This document shows positions 1 through 8,789 of a DNA stretch of 64,000 nt, piece by piece (positions within the stretch are counted from its first letter, which is position 1; each line of letters starts with the position of its first letter). The position numbers and the translations under genes were made by a program. The notes beneath the pieces were generated by a model. That model had not been told where the DNA came from and searched no databases. It saw nothing but the letters and a program-made list of their open reading frames with translations. Origin of the DNA: Niabella beijingensis (GTDB lineage: Bacteria > Bacteroidota > Bacteroidia > Chitinophagales > Chitinophagaceae); contig NZ_JAIQDI010000001.1 of NCBI RefSeq assembly GCF_020034665.1, positions 186,001-250,000 of the forward strand. The letters are read 5' to 3'.

Positions 1-150
1 CTGGGGAATGTGGTAAAGGCCAATATGGGTATCTTCCAGATCACTGGTCAGAACAGTAACGAGGATTACAGTTATGGCGGCGCTTTTAATACCTCTTCTA
101 AAAACAAAACAGCAAGCATTACCGTAAACCTGGAATGTGTGGTGAAATAA
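1..150 (+). CDS. 3' end of a gene of unknown function (truncated by window edge)
   Basis: Frame 1 is open from the first base and stops with TAA at 148-150, giving the last 49 residues of a protein whose start lies outside the window. The residues are Thr-, Ser-, Asn- and Gly-rich with alternating hydrophobic positions and end in a short strand-like stretch, as in many secreted beta-rich proteins of Bacteroidota. The stop codon is followed at once by a perfect hairpin terminator, which supports a genuine gene end. No family can be named from this fragment. Confidence 0.6.
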   Translation: MGNVVKANMGIFQITGQNSNEDYSYGGAFNTSSKNKTASITVNLECVVK

Positions 151-191
151 AAGTAAAAAGTGAGACGCAATACATCTCACTTTTTACTTTT
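151..191. terminator. Bidirectional hairpin terminator
   Basis: A perfect 15-bp inverted repeat (arms 151-165 and 175-189, loop of 9) is flanked by T-rich sequence on both strands. It lies between two convergent genes, the truncated gene at the window start and the DEAD-box helicase, and can stop transcription from both sides. Confidence 0.85.
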
Positions 192-209
192 GTGCACGAC
201 CGTAAGAAG

Positions 210-1868
210 CTATCCTTTTCTCCGTCCGCCGCCGCTTTCCGCGTCATTCATACGGATCCTTCTGCCCCGGTAATTCTTACCGTCCAGTGCTTTTATCATG
301 ATTCGGGCGGAAGCTGCATCCACTTCTACCCAGCTGTTCATCTCTTTCATATCGATACGGCCCAGGTTGTCCTTACTCAGACGGCTCATATCCAGGATGA
401 ATTGCAGGAAACTCGCCTTATAAAAACCGTCTTTGGTACCCAGGTTCACAAACAGGCGCTGGTACTGTCCGCTGCCGGAATTGTAACGGCCGCCGCGCTC
501 CTGGCCGCGGGCACCCCTGCGATCGTCGCCGCCCCGGTCGTTCCGGAGGTTCAGGTCTGCAGAGTTTTCGTAATACTTTAAGAACCGGTCAAACTCAAGG
601 GCTGCCACGCGTTGCAATACTTCTTCCTTGCTGATGTTCTCAAATTTTTCTTCCAGCACCGGCACATAGGCTTCATATTCTCCGTGACTGATATCTGCTT
701 TCAGCATCTTATCGATAAAATGAAAAAATTGCTTGCGGCATACATCCTTACCGGAGGGGATATCGATCTTATTAAATTTTGTATTGATCAGTTTTTCAAT
801 CTGCCTCAACCGGTATACTTCTTTCGGTGTTACGATGGAAATGGAGATACCACTAAGACCTGCGCGACCCGTCCGCCCGCTCCGGTGAGTATATACTTCT
901 GTATCATCCGGAAGTTCGTAGTTGATCACATGGGTGATCCCCTGCACATCAATTCCACGCGCTGCCACATCCGTAGCGATCAGCAGTTCCAGCGATTTTT
1001 CGCGGAAACGGGCCATTACCTTATCTCTTTGTGCCTGCGTAAGATCGCCATGCAGTGCCTCAATATCATATCCCTCACGGATCAGTTGTTCGGTGATCTG
1101 CTGGGCATCCGCTTTGGTTCGTGTAAATACGATACCATACATACCCGGGTTGAAATCAATAATACGCTTTAATGTTTCGTAACGGTTGATATGCTGTGTC
1201 TGGTAATACTGATGTGCAATATTGGTGTTGGCGGAATTCGCTTTCCCCACTGTAATTTCAAAGGGGTTCTCCATATACCGCTTACTCACCTGGCGGATCT
1301 CTTTGGGCATCGTGGCGCTGAACAACCAGGTGCTCTGCCGGTTGGGGGTTTCTTTTAAGATGAATTCAATATCATCCTTAAAACCCATATTCAGCATTTC
1401 ATCCGCTTCATCAAGCACCACATAATGAATATCTTCCAGGTTGATGGCCTTGCGCTCGATTAAATCAATCAGACGACCGGGTGTTGCCACTACAACATGT
1501 GTTCCTCTTTTGATTTCGCGGATCTGCTGGCTGATGGCGGTACCACCGTATACAGCGGTAACCCCGATGTTCGCATTCTTTTGACGGAAGGCCTGCAGAT
1601 CATTGGCTATTTGAAGACACAATTCCCGTGTAGGGCAAATGATCAATGCCTGCGGAGAAGGAAAAGACCGGTCGATCAGTTGTAACAGGGGCAGACCGAA
1701 TGCCGCAGTTTTACCTGTGCCTGTTTGTGCAAGCCCGATAAAATCTTTTGTTCCCTGCAACAGAACGGGTATTGCCTGTTCCTGGATCGGGGTTGGTGTT
1801 TTAAACCCGATCTTTTCTAATGATTGAAGCAGACCCTCTTCAATCCCCAACGATTCAAATGTAACCAC
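210..1868 (-). CDS. DEAD-box ATP-dependent RNA helicase (DeaD/CsdA-like)
   Basis: ATP-dependent RNA unwinding enzyme of superfamily 2, expected to act in ribosome assembly and RNA turnover. The Q motif region, motif I AQTGTGKT (about residues 47-54), PTREL, TPGR, DEAD (about 153-156), SAT and HRSGRTGRAG are all present in order. After the two RecA-like domains there is a Gly/Arg-rich linker and a C-terminal domain resembling the DbpA-type RNA-binding fold, then a short basic tail. The frame remains open to an ATG at 1919, but a TACCTTTG promoter element sits inside that extension, so the GTG at 1868 is the chosen start (552 residues). The family is certain; assignment to deaD rather than another RNA helicase is only probable. 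Confidence 0.93.
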   Translation of the reverse strand: MVTFESLGIEEGLLQSLEKIGFKTPTPIQEQAIPVLLQGTKDFIGLAQTGTGKTAAFGLPLLQLIDRSFPSPQALIICPTRELCLQIANDLQAFRQKNANIGVTAVYGGTAISQQIREIKRGTHVVVATPGRLIDLIERKAINLEDIHYVVLDEADEMLNMGFKDDIEFILKETPNRQSTWLFSATMPKEIRQVSKRYMENPFEITVGKANSANTNIAHQYYQTQHINRYETLKRIIDFNPGMYGIVFTRTKADAQQITEQLIREGYDIEALHGDLTQAQRDKVMARFREKSLELLIATDVAARGIDVQGITHVINYELPDDTEVYTHRSGRTGRAGLSGISISIVTPKEVYRLRQIEKLINTKFNKIDIPSGKDVCRKQFFHFIDKMLKADISHGEYEAYVPVLEEKFENISKEEVLQRVAALEFDRFLKYYENSADLNLRNDRGGDDRRGARGQERGGRYNSGSGQYQRLFVNLGTKDGFYKASFLQFILDMSRLSKDNLGRIDMKEMNSWVEVDAASARIMIKALDGKNYRGRRIRMNDAESGGGRRKG

Positions 1869-1894
1869 TAAAATATTTTTATAAAATGAGGCCG

Positions 1895-1902
1895 CAAAGG
1901 TA
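1895..1902 (-). promoter_or_regulatory. -7 promoter element (TACCTTTG) of the RNA helicase gene
   Basis: Matches the Bacteroidota -7 consensus TAnnTTTG and lies 26 nt upstream of the GTG start chosen for the helicase. No convincing -33 TTTG was found at the usual spacing. The element decides against the longer ATG start at 1919. Confidence 0.6.
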
Positions 1903-1943
1903 GGACATTTGCGGGACAATGCCGGGGCCGGCCTTTAAGTGCA

Positions 1944-1975
1944 CAAAAAAGCCATCCGCCTTGCCGGGGATGGCT
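1944..1975 (-). terminator. Rho-independent terminator of the small lipoprotein gene
   Basis: An 8-bp perfect stem (arms 1950-1957 and 1968-1975, GC-rich loop) is followed on the minus strand by six T residues. It lies just downstream of the lipoprotein stop codon and separates that gene from the helicase gene. Confidence 0.8.
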
Positions 1976-2001
1976 ATATTTGATTGCCGAATATAAATGA
2001 C

Positions 2002-2211
2002 TTATTTCTTGGCTGCAGTATCAACCGGAGGCACATTGTTTGTGTCAAGGTTCACCATAGTGTCGGTGCTTACTGCAGGAGGAGGAGTAACAGATGCCGT
2101 ATCAACAGGAGCTGTCGCCGTAGAGTCGCCGTTATTATCACCTTCAGCGCCGCTGTTACAGGCCGCAAAACCTAAAGAACTGATTGCCAGAACGATAAAC
2201 AACTTTTTCAT
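2002..2211 (-). CDS. Small Thr/Asp/Pro-rich lipoprotein, unknown function
   Basis: A 69-residue protein with a lipoprotein signal (short Lys start, hydrophobic stretch, lipobox GFAAC with Cys18) followed by a low-complexity segment rich in Thr, Asp, Ala, Val and Pro and no recognisable domain. It should be lipid-anchored in the envelope with an extended, disordered tail. It stands alone, with its own terminator downstream, and is divergent from the sigma factor gene. Such short disordered lipoproteins are common in Chitinophagaceae and remain uncharacterised. Confidence 0.75.
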   Translation of the reverse strand: MKKLFIVLAISSLGFAACNSGAEGDNNGDSTATAPVDTASVTPPPAVSTDTMVNLDTNNVPPVDTAAKK

Positions 2212-2346
2212 TATCTTAAATTTTTATTTACAATTTTAGGTTAATACAAAAGTTAAAGAAAGGTAACCCGCTCCGGTTCAAAAAAGTTTTTCTTAGTCCC
2301 AAAGGGTTACTATTTTTAAAAAAAAGTATTATAAATAGCACAAAGC

Positions 2347-2916
2347 GTGAAAGAGACGATCTTAGAACAGGAAATATTGCTACTGAAGGGTTTAGCGCGC
2401 AATGATAAGAAATCAACCGAGGAAATATATAAACAGCATTACAACCTCATTCAGGCTTTGGTAGTCAATAATAGTGGTACTGCCGACGATGCCCGGGATA
2501 TTTTTCAGGAAGCGATGGTGGTATTATTTGAAAAGGCCCGCTCCGGCACGTTTGAATTGAACTGCCAGATCAAAACCTATCTGTACTCGGTGGCCAAACG
2601 ACTGTGGTTAAAGAAGTTACAACAGCAGAACCGGTATACCGAGGAATGGAATGATTCTGGTAATATGGTGAAAGTGGAGGAAGATCTGGAAGCACATGAG
2701 CAGAAAGACCAGGAATATGATCTGATGCATCATTCAATCCAGCACCTGGGTGAGCCCTGTAAAAGTTTACTGGAAGCATTTTATTTTCAGAAAAAAAGCA
2801 TGCAGGATATTGCTGAAGCCTTTGGCTACACAAATGCCGAAAATGCTAAAACACAGAAATATAAATGCCTGATGCGGTTGAAAAAAATATTCTTTTCTCA
2901 GTATAATAAAAAGTAG
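2347..2916 (+). CDS. ECF-type RNA polymerase sigma factor
   Basis: A 189-residue sigma-70 family protein of the extracytoplasmic function type. Region 2 is seen in the first 80 residues (DDARDIFQEAMVVLFEKA and the basic stretch around SVAKRLWLKKL), and region 4 near the C-terminus has the helix-turn-helix pattern around KSMQDIAEAFGYTNAENAK. The start is a GTG. The next gene begins 7 bp after its stop and encodes a membrane protein with an anti-sigma-like N-terminus, so the two are almost certainly co-transcribed and functionally paired. The regulon cannot be inferred from the sequence. Confidence 0.92.
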   Translation: MKETILEQEILLLKGLARNDKKSTEEIYKQHYNLIQALVVNNSGTADDARDIFQEAMVVLFEKARSGTFELNCQIKTYLYSVAKRLWLKKLQQQNRYTEEWNDSGNMVKVEEDLEAHEQKDQEYDLMHHSIQHLGEPCKSLLEAFYFQKKSMQDIAEAFGYTNAENAKTQKYKCLMRLKKIFFSQYNKK

Positions 2917-2923
2917 TCTTATA

Positions 2924-4057
2924 ATGCACGAGCATGACAACATAATGTTGACGGAGGCGGTGGAACGGTACATCTCAGGTGAGATGAGCCCGGATGAGCG
3001 CTTACATTTCGAAAATTTAAGGAAGGCCGATGCCGAGATTGATCAGATGGTGGTAACCCATACATTGTTCATGCAGCGGATGAACCGTTACAATGAATGG
3101 CAGAAATTCCAGGCCTCTTTAAATGAGATCCATACAAATCTCGCCACCCAGGGAAAAATTGATTCACCTGCCCTGAAGGGCAAAGCCAAACTGGTGTACC
3201 TGTACAACCGCTATAAAAGAGTGGCTTCCATTGCAGCTTCCATTGCCGGGCTTACCGCCTTGCTGGTTTCGGCAATACTTTGGTCGGTTACCCCAAAAAC
3301 GCAGAGTGCCAAACTAGACCTGTTAAACCGGAGTATCAATACCTTAAAGACCACTTCCCGCCAGCAGGCCGAGCAGATCAATCTTCTTAAAAATAATCAG
3401 ACCACAGAAGTAAAAACACCGGAGATCACCTACAGTTCCGGCGGTACCGGGTTCATTATCGACAGCAAGGGGCTGCTGGTTACCAACGCTCATGTGATCC
3501 AGAATGCACAAAATATTGCAGTGGCCAGTTCAACAGGTACCGAATATTTTGCCAAAGTAGTCTACCTTGACCCGGTAAGGGATATTGCCCTGCTGAAAAT
3601 AACAGACAAGGATTTTAAACCCCTGCCTCCTGTGCCCTACGGATTTACACGTAAAATGGCCGACCTGGCGGAACCGGTATTCACATTGGGATATCCCCGG
3701 GAAGATATTGTTTACAACCAGGGATACCTGAGCGCTAAAACCGGATTCAATGGCGACACGCTGAGCTGTCAGATCGAAATTGCCGCCAACCGTGGCAACA
3801 GCGGCAGCCCTATCCTGAACAATGAAGGCGATGTGATCGGTATTTTAAATGGCCGGCAGAAAGACCAGGAAGGTGTGGCATTCTTTATACGTTCAAGAAA
3901 CCTGTATAATGTGCTCAATGAAGTGAGAGGAAAAGAAAAGACCGACTCCTCCATTCAGAATATAAAATTGAATACCAGGTCCTCGATTGCCAATCTCAAC
4001 CGCACCCAGCAGGCAAAAAAGATCCAGGATTATGTATTTATGGTAAAAGTGAATTAA
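2924..4057 (+). CDS. Membrane-anchored anti-sigma-like protein fused to a trypsin-like serine protease
   Basis: A 377-residue protein in three parts. Residues 1-95 are a soluble, helical, cytoplasmic-type region containing an RYISGEMSPDE stretch like that of Bacteroidota anti-sigma factors. A single membrane segment lies at about 100-121. After a short coiled-coil-like region, residues 165-330 form a trypsin-like domain of the HtrA/DegP type: His190 in TNAHV, Asp220 in DIALL and Ser293 in GNSGSP form a complete catalytic triad. No PDZ domain follows. It is downstream of, and 7 bp from, the ECF sigma gene. I infer that it holds the sigma factor at the membrane and senses or processes something in the periplasm; the topology and the role are not shown directly. 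A terminator follows. Confidence 0.85.
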   Translation: MHEHDNIMLTEAVERYISGEMSPDERLHFENLRKADAEIDQMVVTHTLFMQRMNRYNEWQKFQASLNEIHTNLATQGKIDSPALKGKAKLVYLYNRYKRVASIAASIAGLTALLVSAILWSVTPKTQSAKLDLLNRSINTLKTTSRQQAEQINLLKNNQTTEVKTPEITYSSGGTGFIIDSKGLLVTNAHVIQNAQNIAVASSTGTEYFAKVVYLDPVRDIALLKITDKDFKPLPPVPYGFTRKMADLAEPVFTLGYPREDIVYNQGYLSAKTGFNGDTLSCQIEIAANRGNSGSPILNNEGDVIGILNGRQKDQEGVAFFIRSRNLYNVLNEVRGKEKTDSSIQNIKLNTRSSIANLNRTQQAKKIQDYVFMVKVN

Positions 4058-4086
4058 GGATCTCAGTCATAAACCAAGACCAATTG

Positions 4087-4114
4087 TCCCCGATCTGTTT
4101 CGGGGATTTTTTTT
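4087..4114 (+). terminator. Rho-independent terminator of the sigma/protease operon
   Basis: A 7-bp GC-rich stem (4087-4093 with 4100-4106, 6-nt loop) is followed by a run of eight T residues, 29 bp after the protease stop codon. Confidence 0.85.
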
Positions 4115-4139
4115 GTATGATGCCTGGTCTCCGGCAAGG

Positions 4140-6635
4140 TTACAACACATCCACATCAGGAAGCACCACCACCGACTTATACCGTTTCTCCTGGTGCAGC
4201 ACAGCTACCTGGTGCAGGATATCCTTTTTACATTGTTCGATCAGCCGGCTGTTCCGCGGCAGTTTTAACAACAGTTCCATCAGGTGCTGGTTGCGTACTT
4301 TATTGATCAGGGGTTCCGATGGTCCCACGAGATACGAAGCATACCGGTTTTGCAGTGCTGATGAGAACCAGGCCGCTGCATCCCGCACCACATCGCGGAT
4401 CTTGTTCTTAAATGTCAGCCGGATCAGCCGGGTATAGGGCGGGTAACCGAATTGCTCCCGTTTCATCAGCTCATCGTCAAATAAAGCGCGGTAATTATGT
4501 TGCTGCACCTGCAACAATACCGGATGTTCGGGCTGGGTGGTTTGTACCAGCACCCTTCCGGCCCCATGTTTTCTGCCGGCCCGGCCGCTCACCTGCTCCA
4601 TCAGCTGAAATGCCCGTTCGTTCACCCGGAAATCGGCAAAGGAAAGGATGCCGTCTGCATCCACGATACCCACCAGGGCAACATGCTCAAAATCCAGCCC
4701 CTTTACCACCATCTGCGTGCCCACAAGTATATCCAGTTTCTGTTGTTCAAACGCCTGTATCAGCTGGTCATGGGCATGTTTGCCGCGAACGGCATCAATA
4801 TCCATGCGGGCCACCCGGGCCTGTGGAAACAATTCCTGCAGGGCCTCTTCCACCCGTTCCGTCCCGAATTGTTTCTGGACAAAATCATGACCGCCACAGC
4901 TGGGGCAGGTCACCATGGGCGGGTAACTGGTTCCGCAATAATGACAAACCAGCTTATTATAAAATTTATGATAGTTCAGCGATACATCGCAATATTTACA
5001 CTGCGGCACCCATCCGCAGGTGTTGCAGCGCTGGTAAGGGGTATAGCCCCTCCGGTTCTGAAAAAGAATGACCTGCTTTTTTTGTTCCAGCACTTGTTGA
5101 ACGGCCTCTGCAAGCGGGGGGAAGATGATCGTATCGGCATACTCTTTCTTACGGTACTTTCGGGTATCGGTCAATGCTATCTGCGGAAGCTGGATATTAC
5201 CAAACCGCTCCGTCAGGGTCACCAGCCCGTATTTCTCATTCAGGGCGTTGCTGTACGATTCAAAAGAAGGCGTGGCGCTTCCCAGCACCACCTTACATCC
5301 GGAAAAAAGGGAAGAAAAATAAATAGCTGCATCCCGCGCATGATACCGCGGAGCCGGCTCCATCTGCTTGTAGGAGGTATCGTGTTCTTCATCACACACG
5401 ATCAGTCCCAGCTCCCTGAATGGCAGGAACAGGGAGGACCGGGCACCTAAAACGATCTTGAGCGATCCGTCCTTTACCTTATTCCAGATCTCCACGCGTT
5501 CATTCTGCGAGAACCGCGAATGGTATACACCGATATGCCCTCCGAAATGGCGTTGCAATCTCCGGATAGTCTGCGAAGTCAGCGCAATTTCCGGCAGCAT
5601 ATAAAGGACCTGCTTTCCTTTGCGTAGCTGTTCCTCTATCAAATGAATATAGATCTCCGTTTTCCCGCTGGAAGTAACCCCATGTAACAGGCAGACCTCT
5701 TTTTCCCGCAGTGCTTCCCGGATCGAATCCAAAGCCGTGGCCTGTGCGGCCGACAATTCAAAATTGAGCTGTATATCTTTGGGCAGCAGCCGGATCCGGT
5801 CGACCGACCGCTTTTCCAGCAACAGAATGCCTTTATCCGCAAGCCCTTTAAGCTGAGCCTCGCTGGCTCCTGTTTTTTTCAGGAGCCCCTGTTTGGTGAT
5901 CTCTCCCTCTGTCCGTTGAAAATGAAGATACCCCAGCAACAGCTCCAGTTGCTTTTCAGCGCGCTGCAGTCGTGCATCGCTATTCAGCAACTGCTCCAGC
6001 GCCTTGTCATTATTATAATCAGGATGCAACGCTACATAGGTTTCCGTTTTGGGCCGGTACCGCTCTTTTAAAGATTCCCAGACATAGCAGATCCTGCTCT
6101 GGATCAGCCGGTTGACCACGGGGTAGACATGATTGCTGTCCAGGATCTGCTGCACTTCAGCCAGCTGCAATTCCTTTCGCAGCAATAACGCCTCCGCCAC
6201 CAGGAACGCTTCGTTATCCAGGTCTGTAAAATCATCTCCCGCCTCTTCGTTAAACACAAGTATGGTTTCGCTGCTCAGCTTAAAATGCGCGGGCAACGCA
6301 GCCGCCATCACTTCGCCCTCTGTACACATATAATAACGGGCCATCCATTCCCACAGTTTCAGCTGTTCTTCAAAAACAACAGGTTCCGCATCCAGCACAT
6401 TGACCACCTCTTTGGCCTCAAAGAATTCGGGAGGTGTCTGGTGGATCTTCTTCACCACTCCTGCATATTTTTTGGACTTCCCCAGGTTTACTTCCACCCT
6501 GCACCCCACTGCCACTGCATCTTTCAGATGCGCAGGCAGCGACCAGGTATAGTTCAGCGGCAATGCCAGCGGAATTACCACTTCAGCAAAATCTGCTGTT
6601 CCGGCGCCCTCTATATATGGTATTTCATTACTCAT
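4140..6635 (-). CDS. priA: Primosomal replication-restart helicase PriA
   Basis: The 831-residue product is the superfamily 2 helicase that recognises stalled forks and reloads the replisome. Visible features are the N-terminal 3'-end-binding region, Walker A GVTSSGKTE (319-327), the DEEH box (415-418), the GSATPS motif III (452-457), and the PriA-specific zinc-binding insert with eight cysteines (537, 540, 546, 549, 564, 567, 577, 580). The helicase motifs after the zinc insert (MVVKGLDF and QVSGRAGR) are intact and the length is normal for Bacteroidota. Its ATG overlaps the TGA of plsC by 4 bp (ATGA), so the two are translationally coupled in one operon. Confidence 0.97.
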   Translation of the reverse strand: MSNEIPYIEGAGTADFAEVVIPLALPLNYTWSLPAHLKDAVAVGCRVEVNLGKSKKYAGVVKKIHQTPPEFFEAKEVVNVLDAEPVVFEEQLKLWEWMARYYMCTEGEVMAAALPAHFKLSSETILVFNEEAGDDFTDLDNEAFLVAEALLLRKELQLAEVQQILDSNHVYPVVNRLIQSRICYVWESLKERYRPKTETYVALHPDYNNDKALEQLLNSDARLQRAEKQLELLLGYLHFQRTEGEITKQGLLKKTGASEAQLKGLADKGILLLEKRSVDRIRLLPKDIQLNFELSAAQATALDSIREALREKEVCLLHGVTSSGKTEIYIHLIEEQLRKGKQVLYMLPEIALTSQTIRRLQRHFGGHIGVYHSRFSQNERVEIWNKVKDGSLKIVLGARSSLFLPFRELGLIVCDEEHDTSYKQMEPAPRYHARDAAIYFSSLFSGCKVVLGSATPSFESYSNALNEKYGLVTLTERFGNIQLPQIALTDTRKYRKKEYADTIIFPPLAEAVQQVLEQKKQVILFQNRRGYTPYQRCNTCGWVPQCKYCDVSLNYHKFYNKLVCHYCGTSYPPMVTCPSCGGHDFVQKQFGTERVEEALQELFPQARVARMDIDAVRGKHAHDQLIQAFEQQKLDILVGTQMVVKGLDFEHVALVGIVDADGILSFADFRVNERAFQLMEQVSGRAGRKHGAGRVLVQTTQPEHPVLLQVQQHNYRALFDDELMKREQFGYPPYTRLIRLTFKNKIRDVVRDAAAWFSSALQNRYASYLVGPSEPLINKVRNQHLMELLLKLPRNSRLIEQCKKDILHQVAVLHQEKRYKSVVVLPDVDVL

Positions 6636-7390
6636 TGGTTCTCCTTCTCGTGTTTTATCCAGGAAGCACCGGAGGCCTCCAGCCGTTGTTCCATCAGTGA
6701 AAAAACCTGTTGCTTTAATTTTTCATGATCTTTGACAGACCAGCCCTCCACCGGCACCTCCTCCATAAATATCACCCGACACTTTCCGGGATTGAGCGAA
6801 AAAGGCCGCGTATAAGGCATGCGGTCGTAGGTGTCCAGGAACAATACCGGTCGTATCGGCGTATTGGTTTCCAATGCCAGCCGGAACGCCCCGTTATAAA
6901 ACGCCTTTAACGGTTGATTGGTTTCATTAAAAGTCCCTTCGGGAAAAACAAAAATAGAGATCCCCTTTTGGATGACTGAACGCAATATCCGGATACTCCG
7001 TGCCCTGCCTTCCGTTGAATTGCGGTCTACCGTTACGATGGCACGTTTATAGATAAAGCCGAACAGGGGTATCTTTCCCATTTCTTTCTTTCCCAGCGCC
7101 CGCATGGGTTTTCTGAACACTTTTACCATTACAGGAATATCCAGGTAGGATATATGATTGGCGATAAGTATGTATTTTTTTCCGGTATCAAACGGCGCAT
7201 CATAAAACCGTTTTACACGGATGAAAGTAAGGGCAAACCAAAGATCAGCCCAGATGGTGCAGAGTCCGTAAATGATGTTCCCGCCCCTTATCCGGCCGAA
7301 AAAGGCCGCAATAACGCAGAGCGGAAAAATAAGCAGCATCACTACCAGGAAGATCACCGCTGCATAACAGGTATAAAGTACGCGCAACAT
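6632..7390 (-). CDS. plsC: 1-acyl-sn-glycerol-3-phosphate acyltransferase (PlsC family)
   Basis: Inner-membrane enzyme that makes phosphatidic acid by acylating lysophosphatidic acid. The N-terminal 30 residues form a membrane anchor. The acyltransferase motif I NHISYLD (the HX4D catalytic motif) and motif III FPEGTFN are present in a protein of 252 residues, which is usual for the family. Bacteroidota often have more than one PlsC-like paralogue, so the exact acyl substrate is not certain. It is the first gene of the plsC-priA operon and is divergent from mtaB; a TATTTTTG promoter element lies 14 nt before its start. Confidence 0.9.
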   Translation of the reverse strand: MLRVLYTCYAAVIFLVVMLLIFPLCVIAAFFGRIRGGNIIYGLCTIWADLWFALTFIRVKRFYDAPFDTGKKYILIANHISYLDIPVMVKVFRKPMRALGKKEMGKIPLFGFIYKRAIVTVDRNSTEGRARSIRILRSVIQKGISIFVFPEGTFNETNQPLKAFYNGAFRLALETNTPIRPVLFLDTYDRMPYTRPFSLNPGKCRVIFMEEVPVEGWSVKDHEKLKQQVFSLMEQRLEASGASWIKHEKENQ

Positions 7391-7404
7391 ATTGCTTAGG
7401 CTCT

Positions 7405-7412
7405 CAAAAATA
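7405..7412 (-). promoter_or_regulatory. -7 promoter element (TATTTTTG) for plsC-priA
   Basis: Matches TAnnTTTG on the minus strand, with 14 nt between it and the plsC ATG. A TTTG lies upstream but at a shorter spacing than usual for the -33 element. It shares the short plsC/mtaB intergenic region with the mtaB promoter. Confidence 0.5.
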
Positions 7413-7483
7413 AATGGTTATGCAACATCAAACACTGTTATTTCTCAACATTTGTCAAAAAACACCGCTTCAGGTTTTTTCCG

Positions 7484-7491
7484 TAATTTTG
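7484..7491 (+). promoter_or_regulatory. -7 promoter element (TAATTTTG) for mtaB
   Basis: Exact TAnnTTTG match followed by GCAGCC, only 8 nt before the ATG at 7500. The transcript should start within a few bases of the start codon, so mtaB mRNA is predicted to have almost no leader. This also shows that the longer open frame from 7392 is not translated. Confidence 0.6.
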
Positions 7492-7499
7492 CAGCCCTT

Positions 7500-8789
7500 A
7501 TGCAACGTTCAAAATCAGTGGCATTTCACACACTTGGTTGTAAACTCAACTATTCTGAAACCTCATCGCTTTCCCGTCTGATGGAGCAGGAGGGTTTCGA
7601 AAAAAAAGAGTTTACCGACGTTGCAGACGTATACGTGATCAACACCTGCTCGGTAACGGATAATGCCGACAAGGAATGCCGTCAGCTGGTGCGGCGGATC
7701 CAGCGTAAAGCGCCCGAGAGCGTGGTTGTCATCACCGGTTGTTATGCCCAGCTGAAACCCAAAGAGATCGCCACCATACCGGGCGTGGATCTGGTATTGG
7801 GTGCTGCAGAGAAATTCAATATCGTAAAACACATCAAAGAGCTTTCAAAAAATGATGCGGCAAAGATCTGCAGCTGTGATATTGAAGCGGTTACCGGTTT
7901 TCACAGCTCCTACTCGATCAATGACCGGACCCGGACCTTCCTGAAGGTTCAGGACGGGTGTGATTACACCTGTGCTTTTTGTACCATACCCATGGCAAGG
8001 GGCAAAAGCCGCAGCGCTACGATAGATGCGGTCATCAACGATGCCCGGTCACTCGCTGCTGCCGGTGCGAAAGAGATCGTACTTACCGGGATCAACCTCG
8101 GCGACTTCGGTAAAGGGCCGGATGGAGCTGCAGCTGCCGCCATTAGCGGGCGGCCGGAGAATTTTTACCGGCTGATACAGGAACTGGATCATATAGAAGG
8201 CATTGAACGTTTCCGGATCTCTTCTATCGAGCCCAACCTCTTAAGCAATGAGATCATTGAATTTGTTGCCAGCAGCAACCGGTTCATGCCGCATTTCCAC
8301 ATCCCGCTGCAAAGCGGCAGCAATGCCATTCTTGGCGCCATGCGCAGAAGGTACAAAAGAGAGCTGTATGCCGAACGGGTGGGGCTGATAAAGACCCTGA
8401 TGCCCCATTGCTGTATCGGTGTGGATGTGATCGTGGGTTTTCCCGGTGAAACCGAACAGCATTTTAAAGAAACCTGTGATTTCCTTCACGAACTTGAAGT
8501 TTCTTATTTTCATGTCTTTACCTATTCCGAACGCCCCAATACCCATGCGCTCACCCTTGGACCTGTTGTTCCCGTATCCATCAGGAATGAGCGGAACAAA
8601 ACACTACGTAACCTTTCTTATATGAAGATGCAGTATTTCGAGCAGCAGCATGCCGGACAAACCCGCAACGTGTTGTTTGAAAACCATAATAAGAATGGTA
8701 TGATGGAAGGCTATACGGATAATTATATCCGTATCACCACTCCTTACCGCCGGGAATGGGAGAACGAGATCGTTGACTGGAAACTCTGA
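7500..8789 (+). CDS. mtaB: tRNA t6A37 methylthiotransferase MtaB
   Basis: Radical-SAM enzyme that converts t6A to ms2t6A at position 37 of tRNAs decoding ANN codons. The N-terminal MTTase domain has its three cluster cysteines (Cys14 in LGCKLN, Cys50 in NTCSVTD, Cys81 in TGCYAQ), the radical-SAM CxxxCxxC is Cys154, Cys158 and Cys161 (GCDYTCAFCTIP), and the C-terminal 60 residues match a TRAM-like tRNA-binding tail. Length from the chosen ATG is 429 residues. The frame continues to 7392, but that part overlaps the promoter and is not conserved-looking. It is a single gene, divergent from plsC. Confidence 0.94.
   Translation: MQRSKSVAFHTLGCKLNYSETSSLSRLMEQEGFEKKEFTDVADVYVINTCSVTDNADKECRQLVRRIQRKAPESVVVITGCYAQLKPKEIATIPGVDLVLGAAEKFNIVKHIKELSKNDAAKICSCDIEAVTGFHSSYSINDRTRTFLKVQDGCDYTCAFCTIPMARGKSRSATIDAVINDARSLAAAGAKEIVLTGINLGDFGKGPDGAAAAAISGRPENFYRLIQELDHIEGIERFRISSIEPNLLSNEIIEFVASSNRFMPHFHIPLQSGSNAILGAMRRRYKRELYAERVGLIKTLMPHCCIGVDVIVGFPGETEQHFKETCDFLHELEVSYFHVFTYSERPNTHALTLGPVVPVSIRNERNKTLRNLSYMKMQYFEQQHAGQTRNVLFENHNKNGMMEGYTDNYIRITTPYRREWENEIVDWKL

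Noticed and set aside
210..581. Small frames on the plus strand within the helicase gene
   Set aside because: Shadows of the helicase gene; several overlapping frames with Ala/Val or Cys/Phe bias and no motif.
4497..5450. Long open frame (317 codons) on the strand opposite to priA
   Set aside because: It lies wholly inside the priA coding sequence, has a His/Gln/Pro-rich translation without domains, and is a shadow of a GC-rich gene.
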